In this document: positions 41,884-53,755 of the stretch, piece after piece | Position numbering within the stretch: the first letter of the stretch is position 1 | Layout of the letters: every line of letters begins with the position of its first letter | Assembly: GCA_002633025.1 (NCBI GenBank) | Contig: NMRB01000664.1 | Location: 173,432 to 237,431, forward strand | Length of the DNA: 64,000 nt | Direction of reading: 5' to 3' | Source of the DNA: Notospermus geniculatus | Lineage: Eukaryota; Nemertea; Pilidiophora; Heteronemertea; Lineidae | Position numbers and translations under genes: made by a program | The notes under the pieces: generated by a model | What the model was told of the DNA's origin: nothing | The model's database searches: none | What the model saw: the letters and a program-made list of their open reading frames with translations, nothing else

Positions 41884-42202
41884 AATTAGAAACAAATGAA
41901 CATGGCAAACCAGTCAAAAACAAGGCAAACAGATACAAGGCCCAAGCGCAGGGACAAATATTGCCACTCTCGTGACACCCGGCCATCCAAGCAGCAACTA
42001 CCCAGAAACAAAGCAATGCGCTTCACCGTGACACAATTCCTATTGCCTACCACAGAAGGAGCAGCGGAACAAACTCGAAGAGAGTGCGAGTGGAGAGAAG
42101 TTTGACTAAAGCACTGATCTAACTCTGTGCACATCATGAGGAAGAAATCAATAGGGTACATGTACGTACTTGTCACAGGTGCCATACAGGCATGGTTTCT
42201 GC

Positions 42203-43810
42203 GGGTGAGTATAATCCGAAGATTGAAGACCGAAGACTGAGGATGTATAAACCGAGGATGCACCAGGTATAAACCGAGGATGTATAAACTGAGGATGCAC
42301 CAGGTATAAACCGAGGATGTATAAACCGAGGATGCACCAGGTATAAACCGAGGAGGTATAAACCGAGGATGCACCAGGTATAAACCGAGGATTCTTACAG
42401 AAAATCAAACTGTCTGATTGGATTTCAATACAAGTCATTCAGATACATTAGTTTACATGTCGGGAAGGTCACCCTTTCAAAAACTCGGCAATACGTTCCC
42501 TCTTTGACAGGTTTTGGGGGCTNNNNNNNNNNNNNNNNNNNNNNNNNNNNNNNNNNNNNNNNNNNNNNNNNNNNNNNNNNNNNNNNNNNNNNNNNNNNNN
42601 NNNNNNNNNNNNNNNNNNNNNNNNNNNNNNNNNNNNNNNNNNNNNNNNNNNNNNNNNNNNNNNNNNNNNNNNNNNNNNNNNNNNNNNNNNNNNNNNNNNN
42701 NNNNNNNNNNNNNNNNNNNNNNNNNNNNNNNNNNNNNNNNNNNNNNNNNNNNNNNNNNNNNNNNNNNNNNNNNNNNNNNNNNNNNNNNNNNNNNNNNNNN
42801 NNNNNNNNNNNNNNNNNNNNNNNNNNNNNNNNNNNNNNNNNNNNNNNNNNNNNNNNNNNNNNNNNNNNNNNNNNNNNNNNNNNNNNNNNNNNNNNNNNNN
42901 NNNNNNNNNNNNNNNNNNNNNNNNNNNNNNNNNNNNNNNNNNNNNNNNNNNNNNNNNNNNNNNNNNNNNNNNNNNNNNNNNNNNNNNNNNNNNNNNNNNN
43001 NNNNAAGAATCCTCGGTTTATACCTGGTGCATCCTCGGATTATACCTATTGAAATAGACGCTGTGGCATAATGGCTTGGTTGATTTGAATGAAATTCATG
43101 CAGAGTATATCTCATAGGCCTTAGAAAAGGTTGATAGAGTTTCAAATGAATCGAATGAAAATTGACAATTCACTGTGTACACGAATTGCTTTCCATGTAC
43201 ATTTCATGTACAAAGTACGTAGAGCCCCCAAAACCTGTCAAAGAGGGAACATATTGCCGGGTTTTTGAAAGGGGTGACCTTCCCGCCATGTAAACTAATG
43301 TATCTGAATGACTTGTATTGAAATCCAATCAGACAGTTTGATTTTCTGTGAATCCTCGGTTTATACCTGGTGCATCCTCGGATTATACCTATTGAAATTG
43401 ACAATGTGGCATAATGGCTTGGTTGATTTGAATGAAATTCATACAGAGTATATCTGATAGGCCTTAGAAAAGGTTGATGGTGTTTCAAATGAATCGAATG
43501 AAAACTGACAGTTCTCTGTGTACACGAATTGCTTTCCATGTACATTTCATGTACAAAGTACGTAGAGCCCCCAAAACCTGTCAAAGAGGGAACGTATTGC
43601 CGAGTTTTTGTAAGGGTGACCTTCCCGACATGTAAACTAATGTATCTGAATGACTTGTATTGAAATCCAATCAGACATTGATTTTCTGTAAGAATCCTCG
43701 GTTTATACCTGGTGCATCCTCGGTTTATACCTCCTCGGTTTATACCTGGTGCATCTTCGGTTTATACATCCTCAGTCTTCGGTCTTCAATCTTCGGATTA
43801 TACTCACCCT
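42203..43810. mobile_element. large foldback element with minisatellite arms
   Basis: The terminal inverted repeats begin GGGTGAGTATAATCCGAAGA and continue through TTGAAGACCGAAGACTGAGG. They run into arrays of a GATGCACCAGGTATAAACCG-type repeat (4-5 units at the left, several at the right in inverse orientation). Outside lie exact 8-bp copies of GTTTCTGC (42195-42202 and 43811-43818). The right half holds direct units of about 344 bp starting at about 43007 and 43351. A 482-bp gap hides part of the left arm and centre. No coding sequence. Confidence 0.9.
42523..43004. other. assembly gap (482 N) inside the foldback element
   Basis: Probably unresolved because the flanking arms are inverted copies. 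Long frames across it are artefacts. Confidence 0.99.
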
Positions 43811-43818
43811 GTTTCTGC

Positions 43819-44276
43819 TGGATGCAAGAACAGTAGCCTACGAGTGTTCATAGCTGAGGATGCCTTGCCAAATGAGGGGGTCTGTCGTCAGACTCCTTTT
43901 CCAGACCAGCTTGACGGAGACGAAATGAGCAATTTCTATAGATACTTTGAATGGTTCTGTACATGTATGTGGTGAGCACGACTCCTGAGAAAATGCATTC
44001 AGTTTTTATCAGCATCATAGCTTGAATTCCAGCGCAATCTCCCTGCTGAATATCTGAAGTAAAAGCGACATAAAACTTATGCCAGGTAGATTTATCACGA
44101 ACGCATTTGAACAGGTGAGACAATAGCCTACCTCGAACCAGCTTGAATCATCGAGGCCTGTGGTCCCTTCGTCTTTGGACCACACTATACTCAATCTTGC
44201 ACTTTACCACTGTTCAACACGCTTCCCATTGTTATCCCATCTGTCGAACGTACTACACCATGTTCACCCGAAGAAT
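43819..44276. other. intergenic, no gene seen
   Basis: No recognised coding sequence. Confidence 0.4.
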
Positions 44277-44325
44277 GAAATGGTCCATGGACCATGTGCT
44301 CACCTGGGTGAACGTACCAGAAGAA
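44277..44325 (+). repeat. TGGTCCATGGACCA module
   Basis: TGGTCCATGGACCATGTGCT followed by CACCTGGGTGAACGTACC, as at 26522, 47249-47290 (reverse) and 50605, and with variation at 35878 and 63932. Here it directly precedes the transposase remnant. Confidence 0.8.
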
Positions 44326-44364
44326 CAAATGCCTGAGTTAGAGAGCGATTTGAAGACAGACTGA

Positions 44365-44619
44365 TCAGCAGGAAATGACGTTGAGAGGGCAGCGAATTCA
44401 CCGGACTTGAACCCTCCAGATTTTTATCTGTGGGGCTATCTCAAGGATAATGTGTATGAACCTCAAACAACCGGTGAACTGAAGGCAGCAATCACAGCAA
44501 AGATCAGGGAAATCCACAAGGAGGAATGTGTGCGAGTCATTCACAATTTTGCGCGACGTATGCAAGTGTGCCTTCAATGCCGAGGACGCCATTTGGAGCA
44601 CATTTTGGAAAGAACATAA
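44365..44619 (+). pseudogene. Tc1/mariner-like transposase, C-terminal remnant
   Basis: The open frame carries AANSPDLNPPDFYLWGYLKD followed by NVYEPQTTGELKAAI, the PDLxPxDFxLWG block that holds the last acidic residue of the DDE/D catalytic triad in IS630/Tc1/mariner transposases. It then runs 70 residues to the stop. A stop codon upstream in frame and the missing N-terminal part show it is broken. A shorter relative lies at 35991-36245. It would have cut and pasted its element; it cannot do so now. Confidence 0.85.
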
Positions 44620-45147
44620 AAATTCTCTGCAAACTGACTCAGGTGCCTAAAACTTTTCAGAATGATCATCCACAGACTGAAGCTCAAGTCTACCAAATTT
44701 GAAGAAATTTGATTGACCTATGTAGCATTTATTAACATTTTTATGGGTTCAGTTTTTGTTAGTCTCGCTTGGCCAGACGCTACGGGCTCACCCCCTTCGG
44801 TAAGTCACACTCCGCGTCTGGCTCTTTTAGAGATTAACAGTCGTGAAGACCGCGTGGTGGCAGCACGGGTCCTTCAAGGGTTTTCCCAACCTCGTTCGGC
44901 TTTCTGACAATATGACGAGTGGTCCAAGGTTGTCTGAGCGAACTATACCCCTGGTGACGAGGTTGGGTTTTTCCTGTAAGTAAGTTCCGCGGGAATTATG
45001 AGTGAGAAAGCGTGGTGATTGGCTGGAGCCCAGTGGAGTGCCATCTAGTGGTGTTACCGGCTTTTGAGCCCCAAAAGTGCCAGTGTGTAGGAGACCGGGA
45101 CGTCGGATACACACTGGGGCCGAGTGTAAGTTTTTGTGGGTCACCCT
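44620..45147 (+). mobile_element. mariner-like 3' end, split by a 370-bp insert
   Basis: After the transposase stop the sequence follows the 36.1-kb relative (CAAACTGACTCAG, TTAACATTTTTATGG) to TTCAGTTTTTGT at 44759. It resumes at 45130 with GTTTTTGTGGGTCACCCTGTA, the transposon end. The interruption is described separately. Confidence 0.82.
44760..45129. mobile_element. 370-bp insert with 8-bp target duplication
   Basis: Bounded by exact copies of GTTTTTGT (44752-44759 and 45130-45137). Begins TAGTCTCGCTTGGCCAGACG and ends GGGGCCGAGTGTAA; terminal similarity in inverse orientation is weak. Contains the internal inverted motif CCAACCTCGT/ACGAGGTTGG. An 8-bp duplication fits hAT-type insertion. 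No protein encoded. Confidence 0.78.
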
Positions 45148-46854
45148 GTATTTGTGATAAAGTATTAACGTGACAAAATTGTTTGAGGTGGTGTGTCTGT
45201 TTAACAGCTATATAGCACGTCGGAGAGGTTTTAACCTTGATCCACTTTGTAAGGTCAAGAGTCAAACTTTAAAGGTCTTACTATAATTTCACTTGGATTT
45301 CAAGGAACTGAGAATTGATTCCACTTCAGATTACACTTTCAAACCACGTGTGGGATGTTTTAACATGTCCTGGAATACACAATCAGGTACAGGAAGTTGG
45401 GTTTCAAGTGTCAGAAATGACTGTGAGAATCAGAAATGTTACTTCCTTTGAAACTATCGCTGGTACACCCACAGAAATTGACAAATAAACATTCTCCATG
45501 CATACCTGGGCCCTGTTACACTGCATGCAGTGGTTTCAACCACCGAGATATGCAGCTTCAAGCAAAAAAAACACAAAACAGTGCATTATAAGTGCTAAGC
45601 TAGTGCTTCTGCTCGAATTCCAAAAGGGCAGGGTATTTTTGACCACCTCTGTAGTGTAAAAGGGCATGGTACGAGATTTGCAAGGGAAGGGTATACATTT
45701 ATTCGTACTGTCCTATATAAAACCCAAAGAACGTAACGAAAGGTGACAAAGCTGAACACATGAAAAGCACACTCAGGCAGAGCTGGTAGGTCTGCCCAGT
45801 AAGATGCTGATCGAGATGATCACATTTGAGAAACCACGTGTCGGTCTGATCCAGTGCGACTGTGGCATGCAGTACGGCATGGTGGGCTTGCTACTACACT
45901 CTCATTGGGACAGGGCCAACTGATACACACTTTAGAGGACAGGGCGTAATAAAATATTGATCTGATGAGGCAGGGCATTTTCTGAACTGGGGCATGGCGC
46001 TAATTTGGCATTGGCAATGGCGCTTGGAAAACGGGGCATGGCGCAGCGCCATTCTATTTTGCTCTCTTGCTGAAGCACTATAAGCATTTGTGGTAAGACA
46101 GATCTGATCCCAGATGAGAACTTTTTTCTACCACCTGACAAATTCTTGTAATTTCCTCCTACCTCCTACAGACACTTAACCATGGTCTATTTTCAACTCA
46201 CCTGAAATGATAAAAACAGGAGCAAAATAATAAAAATAAAGATGTAATGATAAAGTACAGAAAATGCTTGTTCCATGATTCATTTTCTTACTGGCTCTAT
46301 TCAATTACACTTACAGGTGAATGACAGGTAAACGTCCTAATTAAGTGATGGAATTGCATACATTTTTGGCTGGGTCACGTACTTGTGGGGGAAACTGCAT
46401 GCCCGTCGAAATGGAGGGTCTCTTGAACATGTATGTGACAGAAAATGTTCTTGACTCCATTATTTTTTACTTGGTGTGGAGATATCTAGACATAAAAAAG
46501 ACCGTGGAGTGCATTTTTGCATTGCCAATGACCCAGGTCATGACCTGGATTACCATAGAAGCAGACTTTTTCACAAAATGCCCCTGTAGGCCAAAATAGG
46601 AATCAAACTGTCTTCAAAATCGAACTCGACGTAGATCTTAGGCCCATAAATGCAACCAGGAAGCAGAACTTCCACATCCACAAGCGTACCTCTTTGTATT
46701 GTGGTCAGTCTCAATTACCTCTGTTGGTGGTCTTAAAATGTTGCAGCAGGAGTAATATTGGCCAAAAAATATCAATATGGAGAATACTGCTCATGTTTTC
46801 TCAGGTACAAAGGGACAGGCATATTAAAAACCCTAACCCTAACCCTTTACCTAT
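45148..46854. other. intergenic, no gene seen
   Basis: GGGCATGGCGC-type repeats at about 45990-46050 and the short telomere-like CCCTAACCCTAACCC at about 46832. TTCACAAAATGCCCCTGTAG at about 46570 is related to repeat sequence at 52760. Confidence 0.4.
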
Positions 46855-47290
46855 TTTTATTAGCCCACCTAGGGTGAGGTATTGTCGTGGTGCAGCGTCC
46901 GTCGGCGTCCGTTAGCAGGGCACGTTTCGTAACCGCTGGGCTTTTGGCCTCAAACTTGGTACATATATACCCCTAGGTGGTCAGATGACCTGTGACAGCA
47001 AGTTTCGGTCCGATTCGATTGTTGGCTTGGCAGCAGCTAGAATGCTGTAACTTGGTACGAATATGTACACAGAAACCCTCTATATGTTTGCCAAATTTTA
47101 TTGCACTTCAAATATGGCCGCCAGTCGACCATCTTGAAAAACTTACTTTGGGTCATAACATATGAACAATACCACAAAGAAAGTTCTAACCTGGAATGAT
47201 GTTTCCCTGGAACATATTGACTTGACACTTGTTGTTCGTTTTTCTGGTACATTCACCCAGGTGAGCACATGGTCCATGGACCATTTCATT
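46855..47290 (-). mobile_element. GGTGAGCT-family repeat, reverse, both ends present
   Basis: Read on the minus strand it starts with TGGTCCATGGACCATGTGCT and CACCTGGGTGAATGTACC (47290 side). It ends with CGTTTCGTAACC-type sequence in complement, GACGCTGCACC and CCTAGGTGGGCTAATAAAAA at 46855. This defines both termini of the family together with the 26.5-kb copy. Confidence 0.72.
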
Positions 47291-47895
47291 ATTTCTATGA
47301 AGTATTTTTTGACTGACTGTTTACTGAATAGCCCTACTGAATGTACCAATACAAGCTACTATCTCGAGCTTCCTTGTTCTGTCTCTTACTGGCCAGATCT
47401 CGCAGACAATGCCCCACATATTCCGGGATCATCCATCACTCCAACATGTCTATCTCCCGGCAGTGAGCCGGGGCTGTCCCTGAAGGCCACAATGGGACAT
47501 TAGCGGGACATCTGGGATATTCTTGCATTGAAATCGTCAGCCATCATCACGGCCATTTCACAGCTGCGCGATTCATAACAGAACCATTATGCAAATACAG
47601 TTAGTAAATAAGTAACAATAAATACAGGTGTATTGAATAAATATGGGAATGACAACCGTGATTTGCAAATTTCTCCGGGGATGATTTGTAGACAGACCTC
47701 AGGTTTGGTACATCATCTGACTTAACAAGATCATATATCAGGAGTGGATAGCAGACACACAACCCTGGAGGGCAAATGGAATAAATCTAGTAAGGCAATC
47801 GAGTTGTAGCTCTTTTCCATTCCAGACAAATCATACACATCGTGAAATGGTCATTCCCTCATTTATTTCAAGCAATCTCTCATAATGGCCAGACC
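47291..47895. other. intergenic, no gene seen
   Basis: No recognised feature. Confidence 0.45.
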
Positions 47896-48143
47896 ACAAG
47901 TTAATCAACATAACTGTGGATATCTACATTACTTTCACATCACTTTTATATACACACATTACTTTTACATCAGTTTCTAATTTTATACAACAGTTGAGTG
48001 GTATCGTCAATTTACTTCACAAGTTAATCAACATACATGTAACTGTAGATATATACATTACTTTCACATCACTTTACACACATTACTTTCACATCAGTTT
48101 CTAATTTTATACAATAGTTGAGCGAGATCGTCAGTTTACTTCA
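47896..48143. repeat. 123-bp tandem duplication
   Basis: ACAAGTTAATCAACATA starts units at 47896 and 48019, and both run through ACATCAGTTTCTAATTTTAT to TTTACTTCAC. The first unit has a small extra CTTTTATATAC-type stretch. Confidence 0.9.
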
Positions 48144-48225
48144 CGATTATTGCTTCATTCCAATCTTTAGAGTCCCTCCGATACTCTTTCCAAGAAATAC
48201 TATGCTTTATGCTAACTTGATGCAT

Positions 48226-48663
48226 AGAATCATAAAGGAATCAAATATAAAGGTTTAACCGCGAACGATGAAGAAACTGAGGGATATACTTCCTGTGTTG
48301 CCACCAGATGTCTCTCACTGCCTGAATTTTGGCTTTACGTAATAGGCAGGAGCTTCAACTTGTTTGTGGTAGTGGGGTACATGAATCTGTCAACTTGATG
48401 CCTTGAATTCCATTTCTGAGAGTAGCAGAACTATTTTCAGCACAATTACGAATTAGTGTTCCATGTGCAAATGTACGTTAGCCTATTCAAATGTACACAG
48501 ATGACCCTGCGCTCTCATCGTTCGTGGGCTTCTCATTAATTCAGTCCTTTTGTATATCATAAGATCAACTAGTCTGAATTCAACAAAATTTGCACTGAAA
48601 ACATGCAGAAGGGTCTTGCCTGTCATATGGTAGAGTCAGAATGCAAATCTGTTGAGGTTTAAG
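48226..48663 (+). repeat. ~430-bp dispersed repeat, copy 2 of 3
   Basis: ATAAAGGAATCAAATATAAA, AACGATGAAGAAACTGAGGG, GCCACCAGATGTCTCTCACT and AATGCAAATCTGTTGAGGTT. Same order as in the copy at 53756. Confidence 0.85.
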
Positions 48664-48679
48664 GTTTACCGGCATGTAA

Positions 48680-48860
48680 AGTGACTCGAAATCTCGAATT
48701 TTTGACGCAAAATATCTGGCTAACTGCACACTAAATTTGAAAAACAAGGCTCGGGGGCCCTAGGGAGCCGTAGTAAAGAGGTGCCCCGAGCCTTATTTTC
48801 TCCATTTACTGCGCAGTTAGTCAGGTTTTTTGCGTCAAAAATTCGAGATTTCGAGTCACT
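48680..48860. mobile_element. 181-bp MITE, complete copy
   Basis: AGTGACTCGAAATCTCGAAT and TTTTGACGCAAAA at the left are mirrored by TTTTTTGCGTCAAAA and ATTCGAGATTTCGAGTCACT at the right, around the hairpin GGCTCGGGGGCCC/GGTGCCCCGAGCC. It lies directly against the 430-bp repeat. Truncated copy at 14481-14606. Confidence 0.88.
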
Positions 48861-49417
48861 AACCCTTAAAGGGATACTCTCCACATTTATAAAATGTTAA
48901 ATTTGTAAGTTGATTCATTTGTGATAGAATAGAATGAGCACAACTTAGGTGTTTGGTGTGAGGAAGAACCTAGAGGTTTTTCCCTCTAAAATGATAATGT
49001 TCATAAAAGTGCAGGTTTCCAGGCAAGGCTTAAGCAACTGCCACGAGACATGCCAGATCGACTGCCTGACCTGTCAGCTGTGTAGTTACCCACCCCTCAC
49101 CATTCCTCTCATCTGACCAATAACTGAATTACCTGCCAGCCAAATCTAATATTATTGATGAAGCGAAGCTCTTCGTTGTTCTTCTCCATAGGACAATGAG
49201 CACAGATTTGGATGATTAGTGCCACGGCGCGTCGGAGTTGGCCATGCATCAGTGATTTTTGCAACCGTGATTGAAAGCAGGCTAAATTGATCTTATGGTG
49301 GAGAAATCACTACCCTGACACCTTGTGGTGAACTAGACATAATGCAATTGAAGACAAATGAAATGTGTCCGGCTCTGGTTCATGTACCGGGCACTCTCAG
49401 CGTTACACACTGAGTTT
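48861..49417. other. intergenic, no gene seen
   Basis: GGGATACT followed by CATATTTATAAAATG-type sequence recurs at 54259. No gene. Confidence 0.4.
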
Positions 49418-49745
49418 TAAGGTAAGATTAAGAAAGAACAAAAAATTATACCGAGGTAAAACCTGTACTAGGTACTGCATAATACCATGGAGAATCAACA
49501 CGAAGAAACTAAAAAAATCGTTGGGAAAATTTTGTGAAAAACATATTTTCAAATTCATGTACATTTTCTTGTACATATTTATGTACATGTACATATACAA
49601 AGTATACGGCAAAGTCTTGCATAACACGTTTTCCTTCAAAGAACAAGGGGCTTCTTGGACAGATGGAATGACGGACTGACAGAGTGACGCCACTGAGTAG
49701 CTATATGACTAGGTCGCTGACCAAAGGTCAGCTGAGATAAAAAGG
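49418..49745 (+). repeat. dispersed repeat with GGTCAGCTGAGATAAAAA end
   Basis: The first part (49418-49575) matches 38170-38340. The last part contains GGACAGATGGAATGACGGAC and ends AAAGGTCAGCTGAGATAAAA, resembling the ends of the GGTGAGCT family. Confidence 0.55.
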
Positions 49746-50604
49746 GTAATCCTTGACTTTTTAGTGAATTTGTAATGCACTGTTGAGAAAATTACCAAGA
49801 CACCACAGAGAAAGAACAATTCAAGGAATAAATCTATTGGACTTCAGATTCACAATGCAAATGTTAAAGCTGGTACCAGTAATGAATATTGTTTGTTTCA
49901 TGGAATTTGAAAAATGAAACCCGTTATTTTTTCATGTTCTTTCATGGAATTTGATGAAAAATTAAGGAATGTTCACTATGGAATCCCTGTCCTATAAATA
50001 AAATGTAGACGGGGTGGAGTGAGATACGCAGACTATGTTGTAGAAGCACGGTAATTCCTCTAATGATCATTCATGGTGAGCTATCAGTACCACCTAGGCT
50101 AGCATTAAAGGTGATATGATTACTAGGTTTTATGCTTTAATTGATCAGTGTTTATGACCACCGCGTGCAGTATTCAAAGGGAAGTCAAAGGGAAAATATC
50201 AGTTGCCATGCCAACTGCCACTACGTTAACACCCAAAATAGACATTAGATCTGTAAACCAAATTCAAGTCCAAATATCTGATAGGAAAATGAGAACACCT
50301 TGCCTTTAAAGGTGTAAAGTAGTAGGAATGTCAATATTTATGATCGGAGTATCCTTGGTTAAGCCACTATATCAGCATTTCAATCTAAAAGTGCACTCAA
50401 CATTTCTGATTTAATCCAATGTTTCCGCTGAAGACCCTGGATCATTGTGCACACCTCTCATCATGTTTGTCAATGTTATGGTATAAGGACATAGTCCACT
50501 GGTGGCCGCATTTAATTTTGATCACCCCAAAACTTCCATCTTGTGTTGTCGTTCCACAAGAGCACTTTTGCATCAATTTAGAAGAGTTTAGGTCAAATAG
50601 TCAT
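49746..50604. other. intergenic, no gene seen
   Basis: No recognised feature. Confidence 0.45.
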
Positions 50605-51420
50605 GAAATGGTCCATGGACCACCTGAGTGAATGTACCAGAAGAACAAATGACAAATGGATGTACCAGAAGAACAAATGACAAATGTTAAATCGAAATGT
50701 TCCAGGGCTAGCCTTCAGTTCCAGGGTAATATGATTATGGTCACAATTTGATCACACCAAGTTGGACGACGATACTAGGTCAAACACCCAGAAACGTGCC
50801 ACCACATGGCACAATTTTGGACTTTGACCTCTATGGCCTTGAAAAGTAGGTCAAATAAAAAAACCATTATCTATGTCATGCATCCTCATTAGATGAACCT
50901 ATGACAAAAATTTGGAGATGATCCAGTCATTAGTTCAGGCGTTATATTGCACTTCTTGTGTTTTCGGTTTTGTACACCTGGTGGCCAAGCCAAGAGTCGG
51001 ATCTGACCAAAAACGTTGGTGCTATTGGTCATCTGACAGAGGTATACCAAGTTTCAGCTCAATAGCCCCAGCGGTTACGAAACCTGCCACCAAATGGCAA
51101 AATTCTAAACTTTGACCTCTGTGACCTCGAAAAGTAGGGCAAATCAAAAACCCGTTATGTATTTTATGTATCATCATTAGATACACCTGTAGTAAAAATT
51201 TGGAGATGATCCAGTCATTAGTTCAGGAGTTATGATTGCACTTTTTGTGGTTTTGGCCACCTAGTGGCCAAACCAAGAATGAGATTTCACCGAAATTTTG
51301 TCAATGAGTAACTACACCTTGAAGTACATTTTTGTACATACAAATTCTAACTCGATTGCTCAAACCATCATAAAAATCTAGCCCTTTGAAATTTTCACAA
51401 AAGGGCCCCTATTGACAAAA
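50605..51420 (+). repeat. GGTGAGCT-family repeats, degenerate cluster
   Basis: Starts with TGGTCCATGGACCACCTGAG. CAGAAGAACAAATGACAAAT is then repeated twice, followed by two body units with TTTGGAGATGATCCAGTCAT and AGCGGTTACGAAACCTGCCA. No clear 3' hairpin end. Confidence 0.65.
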
Positions 51421-52068
51421 CTAGTACATGTAATCGCAACGTGTCCCAAATCGAATATCCATGTCGCGCCAGATTGTATTAAGATGGATGAACTCAGGGA
51501 AAATCTTGGTAAAACAAATCCAGTAGCAATAAAGCTACAAAATGATCAAACAGGATTGTGAGTCATGGCCATGGTCGATGACATCAGAAATTTAACGACT
51601 CCTTCTTCTAGTACACATCTACAATTCCTGATAGTTTGGTTGTGATAAATGACTTGATTCTTGATTTATCCATCAGACAAGTAATTTTCTAAGGAGAGAG
51701 AAAAACAGTGAAATCAAGAAATATCGCCCATTTGTGAGTGGGGCGATATTGATCTTAATAAGTCATTGTTAGAAGACTTAATGGTTGAGCATTAACTTCA
51801 AGGGAAGAGGTTATCAGCAACAAGTGGTTTGCAGCTCACCGCATTGCAATCTTGGATATTTTCACAGCTGTTTACTTTCAAGGAGTTGCTTAAATTCTTT
51901 TCAAATGTATTATTCTAGTGGTTTGTATTCTGATGGATTGCTCTGATTTCCATCTGTTAATTCCTCATTTGATAATGGTGATTAGTACCTATCATTCCAA
52001 CAGGTAAAGTGAAGCCAATGAAATACCTCAAAGATACCTTTGATCATAAGCCTGAACTCGTTTCTCTT
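51421..52068. other. intergenic, no gene seen
   Basis: A short hairpin AATATCGCCC/GGGCGATATT at about 51720-51751. No gene. Confidence 0.45.
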
Positions 52069-52406
52069 AGGGGCCGTCTCAAAATTGTTTTGATGCCAAA
52101 AAGACAAAGTGACTTCCTATGCGGGGTCCTCGATTTGGGGAAGCCCACTTCATTTTTTTTGTTGAAAAAATTGGCATCATTCTTTTTTACAGGATAATGA
52201 CTTTTATATGCAGTCTTCACAAAGGAACAAGATTCTGGCTACATGGGTCTAATATGGAATGTGCGAGTCAGAGCTATAAACTTACCACTTGGGATGAGGC
52301 CAATGTCAAGTGCCCACTTCATCTTTTCAAGGGGGTCAGGGAAAAGACGAAGTCACTTCGTCTTTTTTTCGTCTTTTGGCATGAATGTAATTTTGAGACG
52401 GCCCCT
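52069..52406. mobile_element. 338-bp MITE with AGGGGCCGTCTCAAAATT ends
   Basis: AGGGGCCGTCTCAAAATT and AATTTTGAGACGGCCCCT are perfect inverted repeats, followed inwards by complementary ATGCCAAAAAGAC/GTCTTTTGGCAT. The open frame 52009-52197 runs through it and is not a gene. Confidence 0.87.
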
Positions 52407-53342
52407 TTAAGAACTACCATTTTCGTGAGCACAATTTCTGACAAGCAGTAGAGAGAAACCTTGGCGGGCAGGTACCGCTGTCACCACTGTACGTGTTAGG
52501 TGACAGATTACTCTGCTTAGATATGCCCATGATAAAGATTTAACGAAGATCTATCACGTAGTCAGGAGAAATGGCACTTCATTTCAAGTGATTTTGGTCT
52601 TCGCCCATAGTGGCAAAGTCAAGAATCCGATTTCACCGAAATTTTGCCGGTGAATTACCGAGACCTTGAGGTACATGTGTATAAACAAAAATTCGTAAGC
52701 TCGCTTATGAATTTTTGGTATAAAGTTTCAATGTAAAAACTTTTAATCATGATCAAAAATGCTCCACCTGTAGGCAAAATGGAACCCAACATCGTTCAAA
52801 ATCAAACTAAAAAAAATAGTTGCACAATAAGATATGGGCCAAAGTCATTTTCCAAGATGGCCGCCTGGCGGCCATGCTAGAGGTAGAATCGGGCCGAAAT
52901 TTGCTAAACACATAGAGGGGACCTAGATACATAATCACACCAAGTTAGAAAACTCCAGGCCAAATAGGAACGAAACGTGCCACAAAAAGGAAAATTCTGA
53001 ACTTTTATCGCTGTGACCTTCAAAAGTAGGTCAAATCAAAACCCGTTAGATATGTCGTGTATCCTTATTAGATGATAACAATTTGGAAATGATCCAGCCA
53101 GTAGTTCAGGAGTTATTGCACTTCTTTGTATTTCGGTTTCGGCACCTAGTGGCCAAGGCAAGAATGGAATCGGACCGAATCGAATCGAAACATGGTGTCA
53201 TAGGTCATCTGACCGAGGGGTACATACATATGTACAAAGTTTCAGGTCAAATGCCCCATCGTTACGAAACTGCCCTGCTGACGGACGACGCCGACGAACC
53301 ACGGACGACGACGGAGGCTGCTGCACGGTAAGAGCCCACCTA
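52407..53342 (+). repeat. GGTGAGCT-family repeats, degenerate
   Basis: From about 52520: GCCCATGATAAAGATT, then AAGATGGCCGCCTGGCGGCC, then AATTTGGAAATGATCCAGCC, then ACGGACGACGACGGAGGCTG and GAGCCCACCTAAA at the end. At least two stacked body units. The open frame 53083-53331 is part of the repeat. Confidence 0.65.
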
Positions 53343-53755
53343 AATATGACCGGTCTACTGTTTCGGTGCTCACATCCATCCTTCTTTCACGTAAATGTTT
53401 AAGTCAAAATGTCTGTCTAGAGACATTTGAATGAATGCCGATAGTAGAAAACCTGCCAAGCTGATCGGATAAAATTAAGCTGTTGAATTGCTCCATGAAC
53501 AGTGGCTACATTGCAACAGGTGGATGGTGTGGAATGCCGTAATTCACTAATGGTTAACACCAAGAACACCCCATTCACTGTTCACATGCGTCTGGTATGT
53601 CATGTGTAAACAGGCAGAGGACCTACGGGTCTGGTGGTCCCTCAAATATCATAATTCACTGGTGACTACATGGAAAGAACATAGATTGATTGTCTTCAAG
53701 GAAGGCACATGGGTAGCAGAATGCAGACAAAGCTGAAGTAAAATTATGCTTTTGG

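Noticed and set aside
41886-42438. Frames with repeated RFIPGASSVYTSS
   Set aside because: They are the translated minisatellite arm of the foldback element.
52009-52451. Frames around 52.0-52.4 kb
   Set aside because: They read through the AGGGGCCGTCTC MITE; no independent support.
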